Positions 8,688-16,900 of a DNA stretch of 35,535 bases are shown one piece after another. The position numbers were made by a program, and so were the translations under genes. The first letter of the stretch is position 1. Each line of letters opens with the position of its first letter. The stretch covers positions 1 to 35,535 of the forward strand of contig JBLHGU010000036.1 of assembly GCA_047615875.1 (NCBI GenBank), in the 5' to 3' direction. The notes under the pieces are model-generated. The model was not told where the DNA came from and did no database searches. It saw nothing but the letters and a program-made list of their open reading frames with translations. The stretch comes from JBLHGU01 sp047615875. GTDB lineage: Bacteria; Pseudomonadota; Gammaproteobacteria; Arenicellales; CAJQKF01.

Positions 8688-8827
8688 TGGTTTTCACTTA
8701 GTTGCTTGTATTCGAAAATTATAACCCATCTGCGGACGAATTCGCACGGATTCCGAACCTAATTGATCATGCCCTGGCGTAGGCTGAACCATTCTACCAA
8801 CTCGTAAGCAATCACCCGGAGTTTACA
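8688..8827. promoter_or_regulatory. Divergent promoter region, AraC regulator / exported hydrolase
   Basis: This 140-bp gap separates two outward-facing genes and must hold both promoters and probably the AraC-protein operator. CGGAG at 8817-8821, seven bases before ATG 8828, is a clear ribosome binding site for the hydrolase. I could not assign -10/-35 boxes or direct repeats for AraC binding with confidence. Confidence 0.45.
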
Positions 8828-9658
8828 ATGTGTAATCAACATCAAGACGAAGAACGCAACACCGAATCAGCTGAAAAACGTCGAAATTTCTTGAAAACCA
8901 GTCTTGGCGGAGCGGCGGCTTTGTCCGCCCTAGGCGTAGCTGGAAACGCCGCGCATGCCGCGGCTGATCCCTATGCAGATCCTGCCGAACCGGCACTGCC
9001 ACCCTCGGATATGGTCCTTGATATGAGCCGCGCGGCACTCGTAGTGACAGATCCACAGGTCGACTTTCTGAGCCCCAAAGGTGTGACCTGGGGCGTAGTG
9101 GGTAAAAGCGTTACGCAACACAACACTGTCAGCAATATCGGTCAATTATTTGCCGCGGCAAAAGCCTCTGACATGACAGTGGCGGTCTCCCCTCATCATT
9201 ACTATCCTACCGACAAAGGTTGGAAGTTCGAAGGCGCCCTGGAAAAACTGATGCACAAGATCGGTATGTTCGATCGCCAGAGCCCTTACACAATGGAAGG
9301 TTTTGACAATTCCGGATCCGACTTCATGCCGGAGTATAAACAATATATCCACGATGGAAAAACTATCATCACCTCACCACACAAGGTGTATGGCCCGGAA
9401 GCTAATGACCTGGTGTTGCAATTGAGAAAAAACAGGATAGATCAGGTTGTGCTGGCCGGCATGTCCGCTAATCTGTGCGTGGAAGCCCATTTGCGTGAGT
9501 TACTCGAACAGGGCTTCGAAGTAGCCGTGGTCAAGGACGCAACTGCCGCAGCAATGTTGCCAGAAGGTGATGGCTATCTCGCCGCTTTAACTAATTTTCG
9601 CTATATAGCCAACGCGGTGTGGAGCACCGAAGAGACGATTGCAAAATTTAACGCGTAA
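8828..9658 (+). CDS. Tat-exported isochorismatase-family cysteine hydrolase
   Basis: The protein has 276 residues. The N-terminus carries a twin-arginine signal: EKRRNFLKT (Arg18-Arg19), an Ala/Gly/Leu-rich hydrophobic stretch and a likely cleavage site near AHA-AA (about residue 45). The mature part has the isochorismatase-like fold with the Asp-Lys-Cys triad: Asp75 in VVTDPQVDF, Lys186 in ITSPHKVYG and Cys217 in SANLCVEAH. Members include nicotinamidase, isochorismatase and ureidoacrylate or N-carbamoyl amidohydrolases; which of these applies is not clear. Periplasmic export is unusual because most characterised members are cytoplasmic. A good ribosome binding site supports ATG 8828. The divergent AraC regulator probably controls it. 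Confidence 0.9.
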   Translation: MCNQHQDEERNTESAEKRRNFLKTSLGGAAALSALGVAGNAAHAAADPYADPAEPALPPSDMVLDMSRAALVVTDPQVDFLSPKGVTWGVVGKSVTQHNTVSNIGQLFAAAKASDMTVAVSPHHYYPTDKGWKFEGALEKLMHKIGMFDRQSPYTMEGFDNSGSDFMPEYKQYIHDGKTIITSPHKVYGPEANDLVLQLRKNRIDQVVLAGMSANLCVEAHLRELLEQGFEVAVVKDATAAAMLPEGDGYLAALTNFRYIANAVWSTEETIAKFNA

Positions 9659-9666
9659 ATGATGCA

Positions 9667-9718
9667 GTGATCAGGGGGTTGTGAATTTCCGCAACTCAGT
9701 ATACAACCCCTGAATCAC
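9667..9718 (+). terminator. Hairpin downstream of the exported hydrolase, possible terminator
   Basis: Arms 9667-9682 and 9703-9718 are nearly complementary over 16 bases (core CAGGGG and GTTGT against ACAACCCCTG), with a 20-base loop. The position just after the hydrolase stop suggests a transcription end or an RNA-stabilising hairpin. No T-run follows, so it is not a classic intrinsic terminator. Confidence 0.4.
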
Positions 9719-9763
9719 AAATAATCCTACTCATTAGACCGCACCACCGGACGGAGGTCCAGC

Positions 9764-10930
9764 ATGCATCCCGTTCCTCACAATGAAAGCAATCGTCTTA
9801 TGGCGGTTGAAGCCTACCAAATTACGGACACACCGGCGGAAATATCCTACGACGATATCGCCGAACAGGCGGCGGAAATATGCGAATGTCCTGTGGGCTT
9901 GATCAACATCATCGGTGACACTCAAGAATGGCTGAAGGCTAAATATGGTCTGCCGCCAAACCTCGCCTATCTACCCAGGGGTACGGTCTGCTCCACCGCC
10001 ATCTGCCAGAACGAGTTATTGACAGTGAGCGATCTACGCCGGGATGAGCGATTCGCCGATCATCCAACGGTGACGGAGGATCCAAATTTTCGTTTCTATA
10101 GCGGTATGCCGTTGATTAACGACGACGGTCATGTACTAGGAACGGTGTGTGTTTTCGATTTCGAACCACGCGAACTAAATCGTAAACAACTCGAGTCCCT
10201 GCGCCGACTGTCCCGCCAAACCATGGCCCATCTCGAATTACGTCGCAAAATTATCGAACTGAGCGGTGCCCGTCAGGCATTGGAGGCTGCGGAGTCCCGA
10301 TCGAATGAACTGTTGCTAAACATCCTGCCGGAATCAATAGCTGAAGAACTTCGAAGCCGGAACAAAGTTGAGCCCAGGTACTATGACACGGCATCGGTTT
10401 TGTTCACCGATTTTGAGGGATTCACACATCTGGCCGAGAATGCCGAGCCGCGCGCTCTGATCAACGACCTGGATCAGTTTTTCTCGGCCTTCGATCAGAT
10501 CATCAACAAGCATGGTCTCGAAAAGATAAAAACCATGGGTGATGCCTATCTATGCGTAGGCGGTGTACCGGAGTACAACACAACCCACGCACGGGATGTG
10601 TGTAATGCGGCCCTGGATATTCAGGACTATGTTACCAGGGTGAATCGCCAGCGACAGAGAATGCGAATGACAACCTGGGAGCTGCGCATTGGCCTGCATA
10701 CCGGGCCGGTGATAGCCGGTGTTGTCGGTAAGAAAAAGTTTACCTTTGATATTTGGGGCGATGCGGTCAGTATCGCCGAACGGATGGAACGCCATGGCGA
10801 GGCTGGCCGGGTGGTTATGTCCGATAGTATCTATCGAGAAGTAAAAGATGTGTTCAATTGTGATTACCGGGGTCCGGTTGAAGTCAAAAACAAGGGCACG
10901 CTCGAGACCTACTATCTAAGCTCTCGTTGA
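9764..10930 (+). CDS. GAF domain - class III adenylate cyclase
   Basis: The 388-residue protein has an N-terminal GAF sensor domain (about residues 15-165; e.g. CPVGLINIIGDTQEWLKA, CSTAICQNELLTVSDL) and a helical linker ending NILPESIAEEL. The catalytic domain spans about 207-385. Metal-binding Asp216 (FTDFEGFT) and Asp260 (KTMGDAY) are present. Lys256 and Asp329 (FTFDIWGD) are the adenine-recognising pair, so ATP rather than GTP is the expected substrate. Arg340 (AERME) is the transition-state Arg, but the usual partner Asn is Ser336 (GDAVSIAERM), which might reduce activity. GGAGG about ten bases upstream supports ATG 9764. No transmembrane segment is seen, so the enzyme is soluble. The next gene encodes a cyclic-nucleotide-binding protein, a likely dedicated effector. 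Confidence 0.93.
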   Translation: MHPVPHNESNRLMAVEAYQITDTPAEISYDDIAEQAAEICECPVGLINIIGDTQEWLKAKYGLPPNLAYLPRGTVCSTAICQNELLTVSDLRRDERFADHPTVTEDPNFRFYSGMPLINDDGHVLGTVCVFDFEPRELNRKQLESLRRLSRQTMAHLELRRKIIELSGARQALEAAESRSNELLLNILPESIAEELRSRNKVEPRYYDTASVLFTDFEGFTHLAENAEPRALINDLDQFFSAFDQIINKHGLEKIKTMGDAYLCVGGVPEYNTTHARDVCNAALDIQDYVTRVNRQRQRMRMTTWELRIGLHTGPVIAGVVGKKKFTFDIWGDAVSIAERMERHGEAGRVVMSDSIYREVKDVFNCDYRGPVEVKNKGTLETYYLSSR

Positions 10931-10950
10931 TCTGGAATCCGGCCATCACC

Positions 10951-12048
10951 ATGAAAAACTTTCAGCAGCCACCGATCAGCGACACCATAGCACGCAAGTA
11001 TCAAAACGAGCATATTGATATGCAGGATTTGAACCAGGCAATTGTTGCCAGTGTTCAGCCCAGCCATGCGCAAATTCGTGCCATTTCGTTATTCGAGAAC
11101 TTGAACGAAAGTGAGTATGAACAGATTTCCAACGGATTGGTCTGTCGGCATATTCCGCGCGGAAGTTATCTCTTCCACCAGGGACTGAAAGCGGACAGTG
11201 CGTTCTTTGTACAAAGCGGTTTTCTTGATGTAGCTTCGATGCTCCCTGGAGGTGACGAAAACATCCTTGCGAGCCTTGGGCCCGGTAGCGTCATTGGAGA
11301 AACATCATTGATTTCAACGGGGATACGCAGCGCCTCTGTGCGGGCTAAAAGTGATGTCATCGGTTTCACCATGGAACGCCAGTTTTTCCTTGGATTAATC
11401 GCCCAGGCGCATACGGCCGCAAGCCGGATACTCGCTCAGTTGATTAAAATTCTATGTGAAAGACTGCACAGCCAGTATGCACATACAATTGAAATCGAGC
11501 AGAGCAGCGAGCAACTCATGCCATGCCACAATGCATCGGGATACGGCCCCAGGCTGGACGATATTGCAGTATCGTCGGTCTTTCCATACCGACAGTACCT
11601 ACCGCGTCTCGACTTCTTTTCAAACTTTCGGATCGACGAAATTGACTTCCTCGAAACCCACGTTCATTGCCTGGAGTTGCCAAGAGGAACTTTGTTGTTC
11701 GAGAAAGACGAGGTTGCCATTGCCTGTTATTTTGTCGTTCGCGGAGCGCTTGAGCTGTTTATCTCTGGCACTGATCGCCACGTACCATTGATAGTCCTTG
11801 GTCCCGGTAAATTTCTCGGTACCACAGATATCATAACAGGCGACATGCGTGTCGCCTGTGCGCGCGCAAGGGAAGATGTGGTGTTGCTCGAAATTGGCGC
11901 AGGTACTTTGCGCCAATTGCTTAGTGCTCAATCGCTGCTGGCGGTGAAGTTTCAGCATTGCCTGTGCGAAAGCCTGGTTGTGGATCTTGGTATGTCCAAC
12001 AAGCGGGCTGCGCGAATCGCGCGTGGAATGGGTGCCCAGGGCAATTGA
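10951..12048 (+). CDS. Protein with two cyclic nucleotide-binding domains
   Basis: The protein has about 365 residues and two CNB (Crp/cAMP-binding) domains and no recognisable DNA-binding, kinase or membrane part. Domain 1 (about residues 50-180) has a phosphate-binding cassette reading GSVIGETSLISTGIRSASV, keeping the key Glu and Arg. Domain 2 (about 200-340) has GKFLGTTDIITGDMRVACA, where the Glu is Thr, so it may bind ligand weakly or not at all. The frame also allows a TTG start at 10927 overlapping the cyclase stop (TTGA); ATG 10951 is chosen as the more usual codon, though neither has a strong ribosome binding site. Adjacency to the adenylate cyclase strongly suggests it reads out that cAMP signal, perhaps through protein-protein contact. 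Confidence 0.87.
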   Translation: MKNFQQPPISDTIARKYQNEHIDMQDLNQAIVASVQPSHAQIRAISLFENLNESEYEQISNGLVCRHIPRGSYLFHQGLKADSAFFVQSGFLDVASMLPGGDENILASLGPGSVIGETSLISTGIRSASVRAKSDVIGFTMERQFFLGLIAQAHTAASRILAQLIKILCERLHSQYAHTIEIEQSSEQLMPCHNASGYGPRLDDIAVSSVFPYRQYLPRLDFFSNFRIDEIDFLETHVHCLELPRGTLLFEKDEVAIACYFVVRGALELFISGTDRHVPLIVLGPGKFLGTTDIITGDMRVACARAREDVVLLEIGAGTLRQLLSAQSLLAVKFQHCLCESLVVDLGMSNKRAARIARGMGAQGN

Positions 12049-12210
12049 GCCTGGGATTTCGATAGTCCCACGTCACAGGGGTGTGCCCCACCAGCTATCT
12101 TGTGTAACTACTAAGAACTTCCTAAAAAACCGACGACAAGGCAGAATGGCACTAAGTTAGATATTATTAGCTGGGTATAATCTGCGGTGGGGAGTTTCTT
12201 GCAGCCTGAT

Positions 12211-12305
12211 GTAGGATGGGTGAAACCCATCAAAACAAGACCAAAAAGGCGCGACGAATCGTAGAGGATCTCTTTTATAAAAATGACGGGTTTCACCCAT
12301 CCTAC
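12211..12305. repeat. REP-like inverted repeat pair (BIME/MITE-like)
   Basis: Arms 12211-12231 and 12285-12305 match as inverted repeats in 20 of 21 bases. Each arm also folds on itself (GATGGGT-gaa-ACCCATC on the left; the same with one mismatch on the right), the pattern of paired REP elements mobilised by RAYT-type transposases. It lies between the CNB-domain gene and a convergent pentapeptide-repeat gene, where it could also act as a bidirectional terminator. No transposase is present in the window. Confidence 0.75.
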
Positions 12306-12334
12306 AGCTTCTGTGACAGCATCATTGACCCGGG

Positions 12335-12922
12335 TTAGCACAGATCGCTGTTTGTTTTACCGTTTGGCATCGTTGTCCTGCAGATTCGCGTTTGGCTTAG
12401 ATTTGCACCGTTCAGAATTGCGCCACTCAAAAGCGCCTCATCCAGATTGGCGTTACTAAGATTCGCTTTACTCAGATTGGCACGGGTAAAGTCCGTACGC
12501 CACAACTCTGTATTCGAGAGATCGGCCCCAACCAGGTCGGCGTCCACAAACACACCTTGAGACAAGTTCGCCTGACTCAGATTGGCCCCGTTCAGGTTGG
12601 CAATACCGAAATGCGCAGAGTCCAGTTTTGCCTTACTCAGGTTTGCATTTCGCAGATCAGCCATACGCAGGCTTGCACCCCATAGTTTCGCTCCACTGAG
12701 GTTTGCGCTCTTCAATGAGGCCCCGTTCAGGTTGCTGCGGAATAGTTGTGCGCCGGCTAAATTCAGGCCGCGCAAATCCGCACCGGATAGATCGCAACTT
12801 TTACAGACTTTTGTGTCCTTTAGCTGTTTGAGGTGTGCGGAATCAAACGCAGTCGAGACAACTGTCCAGAACAGCAAGGCCAGCAGTGCAAGAATTCGAC
12901 ACTCGTTCACAATTGAAGCCAT
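12335..12922 (-). CDS. Secreted pentapeptide-repeat protein
   Basis: The protein has 195 residues: a Sec signal peptide (hydrophobic ILALLALLFWTVVSTA, cleavage near residue 25), then the conserved head DSAHLKQLKDTKVCKSCDLSG, then about 25 tandem A(D/N)LxX pentapeptides from residue 44 to 180. These form a right-handed quadrilateral beta-helix. The C-terminus closes with CRTTMPNGKTNSDLC, probably disulfide-linked. The head and the C-terminal Cys segment are shared with the divergent gene at 13216, so the two are paralogues. Export to the periplasm or outside is inferred from the signal peptide. Function is unknown; the DNA-gyrase-mimic role of Qnr/MfpA is unlikely for an exported protein. Confidence 0.88.
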   Translation of the reverse strand: MASIVNECRILALLALLFWTVVSTAFDSAHLKQLKDTKVCKSCDLSGADLRGLNLAGAQLFRSNLNGASLKSANLSGAKLWGASLRMADLRNANLSKAKLDSAHFGIANLNGANLSQANLSQGVFVDADLVGADLSNTELWRTDFTRANLSKANLSNANLDEALLSGAILNGANLSQTRICRTTMPNGKTNSDLC

Positions 12923-13215
12923 AGGTTTTCGGATTACACGGATTTAGTTGTTCAGACTATCGCCCATGTTGCGCATAATCACAACGATGACTCAGTCAAA
13001 TACTTAGACCACGTGACTATTAATAAGTCTAATATAGTGTTTTGCGGTGAAATTATAGTCAACAATGCCACGGGGACTGTGATATTTTTGTCCGTAACAT
13101 ACGATTAAATCGAATCGTTCAACTAAGCTTTTGGGTAGTGGCCCTGCAGGGTGAAATATTAGCGATCATCTGATATCCGATCGTTGGCACAACAACAGAG
13201 AAATAGCTAAAGCTC
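12923..13215. promoter_or_regulatory. Divergent promoter region between the two pentapeptide-repeat genes
   Basis: These 293 bp separate two outward-facing paralogous genes and are AT-rich in the middle (about 13010-13110). Both transcription starts, including that of the giant-protein operon, should lie here. No convincing sigma-70 boxes, riboswitch or operator palindrome could be assigned by eye. Confidence 0.4.
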
Positions 13216-13920
13216 ATGATTGGAAAATTCTTCGTATTGTTACTCGCGTTAGTAGCGCACAGCCCAGCTGTCATGGCCTACGATCCGGATCACGTTATCC
13301 AACTTAAACAAACCGGTAGTTGTGCGGGCTGCGATCTTCGCGGCATTGTGTATTGGCCTGACTTTAAACCTAAAATGCCACCGACTATTTCGGATATCAA
13401 TCATTCGGGCATCATTTCTGATTTACAAAACGCTAACCTACAGTCAGCCAATCTTTCTTATGCCGACCTGACAGGACTCAATCTCGACTCTGCAAATCTT
13501 ACCAATGCGGTACTGATCAATGCCCGTCTGGCTAATGTCAGTTTAATCGCGGCCACTCTGACGGCTGCAACCCTGCAGGGCACGATTTTAACCAATGCCA
13601 ATTTATCCGCTGCCATTCTGGATAACGCGGATTTGACACGCACCAACCTGGTGGGTGCAAACATGACTGGGGCAAGTTTCGCAGGAGCCGTATTTAGTCA
13701 TACGGATTTTCGCTACGCGGATCTTAGCAGGGCAATAAAATTAGACAGCCTGTCGCTCGATTCACGGCAACGCAAGGAATATCGTAAGGTTAATAATAGC
13801 GTCCTAAAACCCGATGATGGCTGCAAAACGCGCATGCCGTCAGGACTTCGGACAAGCTACGACTGCGATCACGCGATCTGGAATGACGAATCATTTCAGA
13901 CCTTGGGACGCACACAATAA
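13216..13920 (+). CDS. Secreted pentapeptide-repeat protein, coupled to giant protein gene
   Basis: The protein has 234 residues with a Sec signal peptide (MIGKFFVLLLALVAHSPAVMA). The head DPDHVIQLKQTGSCAGCDLRG is homologous to that of the divergent gene at 12335-12922. Pentapeptide repeats of A(N/D)LxX type run from about residue 70 to 175 (for example SANLSYADLTGLNLDSANLT). The tail holds CKTRMPSGLRTSYDCD, again like its paralogue. Compared with the paralogue it has an insertion after the head (IVYWPDFKPKMPPT) and fewer canonical repeats. Its TAA overlaps the ATG of the giant gene by one base (TAATG), so the two are translationally coupled and their products probably act in the same compartment. 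Function is unknown. Confidence 0.88.
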   Translation: MIGKFFVLLLALVAHSPAVMAYDPDHVIQLKQTGSCAGCDLRGIVYWPDFKPKMPPTISDINHSGIISDLQNANLQSANLSYADLTGLNLDSANLTNAVLINARLANVSLIAATLTAATLQGTILTNANLSAAILDNADLTRTNLVGANMTGASFAGAVFSHTDFRYADLSRAIKLDSLSLDSRQRKEYRKVNNSVLKPDDGCKTRMPSGLRTSYDCDHAIWNDESFQTLGRTQ

Positions 13921-16900
13921 TGCCGCGACTGAAATCAGCATTGTGCAACGCGCTTTACCTTGCGTTATTGTGCACGATTTTTGTTGGCGCAAGTACCGCC
14001 GCAGCATCCACCGTTGGCAAAATGTACCCACTGTCTGAGGATTTTGCCGACGACGGTGTGCCATTGACCCAGACGTTTTTCATCAAATCAGTCGCCGCCA
14101 GCAAATATCTGTATCAAACAGGGTATGGCGCAGCACTGTACGATTTGCTCCCTGATGACGCCCGATTTGAATGGGTATTTCGGGATAGTTTAATTATCAA
14201 TGTGAAAACAGGTCTTCATCTGGCGCCGAGGGAGTTGGAGGAATCTACCACCCCATATATCGCCGACCTAACACTGAGTGCACGGAATCCAGCATACAGT
14301 GGCAAATGGACATTGCTCAATTCTGAGTCCTGCACGGCCAGGGGAGTATCCTCCTGTGAACCCGCCGGTGGCTATTATGACCGGGAAATGTGGAGTTTCC
14401 AGGACCTTGCAAAGACTAGTACCACGCACTATAAATTGAAGCACTATCACCCAAATGTAGAGGACTACAAATGCATACGCGAAAAAACCCGCGAGGCCAT
14501 GAAAAGGAATGAATGGCATTTGCTGCAGCAATGTAAACGTATTCCCAATGAGAAAAGCACGGTTCTAAGTAGTAACACTCCTATCCGCGCGGTAGAAAAT
14601 CCAAAAAATACAGACGGTTCTGCCAGGTGGAGCAACCGGTCAATTCAATGGCAGATCGTAGCGGCAAAAAAGCGTGATCTAGCGTTGGTCACAATTGAAA
14701 AAGTTACTGCCATTCAGACCTCAAAAGGAACCGATGGTGCAACGGATGTAATGTTCAAGGGGTTCGAGGTAACTGCCGAATGGGGCCCAACCGTACTCGC
14801 TTCCCCGGTTGGTCTCGCGGCGAAAAATGCCGCCAAGGCTATCGCTAAAGCCGGCGCCAATGCGGCGAAGAAGGGCGCTACGGCCGCAAAAGGTGCCGGC
14901 ACGGCTGTCTTGAAAAAGCTCGCAAAAAAGCAAACTGCGGAGCAAGTTACAACACGCAGCTTCAAGGACACCATTAAGGACATCAGTAAACAAGTTGCCG
15001 CAACCCAAAAAGACGATTCAATCAAAGCCGCAGTTACAGCAAAAGAAGCGGCAAAAAAAGCCGCCATCAAAGCTCGAGAAGCCATAAAAAAGGCCGCCAA
15101 ATCCGGTTCAGCCGCCGCCATAAAAGCCGCTAAAGAAGCCGCAATATTGGCTAAAAAGGCACATGCGTTGGCGAAAAAATACACCAATAAACTGCTTAAG
15201 TTCGCCCTAAAGGAAGCCAGGGAATATATTCCAAAACAGATTAAAAAACTTAAAGATGTGCTAAATACCGTCCGCAGTATTTTTAGTCCTTATAGGTCCT
15301 TTCCAAGGATGCTGAGCAAATGGGGTAAGGCCAGCAAGTATGCAGGCAATGTCAACACCGTGCGTAACCTGGTTAGTAAAGTCTACAGCGTGCCTCGCCA
15401 TATTCATACTGCAGGACAGGCCATTGACTTTATCGGCACTGCTGGGATTGCTGTCGCCAGGGGCACCTTGAAACGACTTTTCCCTCACCATTTGGCCGCC
15501 ACAACCACTGCAGAAGCGGAGGAACCCAGCCCATCTGAACTCGATTTATTCAACGCGTATTTACGCGCCCGTGCGGCAGTGAGTGTATTGGAGAGCGATG
15601 CTTATCTTGAGGACGCCATCAGCTGCGCAAAATCCGATCACTACTATCCGGTTACTATTCCAATACGCAATGTTGTAACCAAGGCAAGCGTTAGCGAGGT
15701 CACTGCAAAAACCCAGGAGTTGCTCGGCGCCTTGAATGCTGCGGGAGAGAAAAAATCCTATGACGCCGGCATGATGGTACTGGATACCATCTTGATGAAT
15801 CCGGATTTTCTGAAAAATCTTTTTGCACCGTTGATTGACGACACCCCCGACGACCTTATTTTTAAATTGCAGGGCCGTCGTCTGTTTAGGCAAAAAATCA
15901 GCAAAGGGCGCAGCATCGACCTCGGCAATGTCGTGATGATCGATCGACAGGTGGCAATGAAAATCGATCTTGTTGAACATGATTCTCGCAGTGATGACGA
16001 CGATATGGGTAGCCTGACAGTCAACATAGCCAATCTTCGTACAATCGAACAGTACGAGTCTGCAATTATTTACGATAAAGACGAAGGCAGCCTGTATGGC
16101 GTCGACTTCAAATTCGAGCCCCTAGGCCATGGGCCAAGCCGACAAAAGCTTGAGAATATTGAATACCATAAGGCCTGCAAACGCCAGCAGGCCCTGGATC
16201 AGGAAATCGAACACACTCTGGCAAGTTTGGAACAGGCGAAGCGCATTTTCGCGGCGATCGAGCGTAGCCGCGCTGCAGTTCAGGACAAATTCGGCGAAAA
16301 GGGTGTAAAAAGCTTTAATAATTCCAGACGTTGGGCCAAAGTGCTTGGCGACGCCGGTACCTGTACTGGTTTCGATCCCACCAGGATTCCCGGTGACTGG
16401 CGCATAGGTGGCTACGACGACCAGGCACAGGCGGTTCAGGACACCACCTGGAGTCACCGCTTTTTCGAAGATGGCACCTTTGTGTCTGCCAATGGCGATG
16501 GTATCTGGCGACCAGGCCCTCCCATGTATTCAGACAGACAGGGCGACAGCAATATTTTTATCAGCGATGTTGAAAACTTTATTAAATACGCGGACGAAAA
16601 GGTCTATAAGGATGAACCTTACCTGCGCGACCTCGCCGGTGTTAAATCCATACTAACCAATGGAATGCCGGGCAATCTTAATCATCTGCGGGGTCTCTTT
16701 CGGGGCAATACTATCGTCTGGTATTCCAGATTATGGACCTCCTTTGAGGGTGAGGTCCTCGAAGATGCCGGCTCGGGCGACGGGCAATGGAAATATGCGC
16801 ACAAAGAAGTCTGGTACCGACAAGACAAGCGCCAAAACCCAGATTCGCTCAGCGGTAACTGGACCGGTCCAGCTAGCGCCAAATATATAATCCACGCGCA

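Noticed and set aside
12144..12158. GAATGGC(A/G)CTAAGTT also found at 30999-31013
   Set aside because: A 14-of-15 match seen twice without flanking similarity; could be the end of a small repeat, but too short to call.
12582..12947. Plus-strand open frame over the pentapeptide-repeat gene
   Set aside because: Its repetitive RFA/APxR text is a shadow of the pentapeptide repeats on the minus strand.
14714..15187. Long minus-strand open frame rich in Ala and Phe
   Set aside because: It is the mirror of the Ala/Lys-rich segment of the giant gene; composition leaves the antisense frame open. No ribosome binding site or family resemblance.
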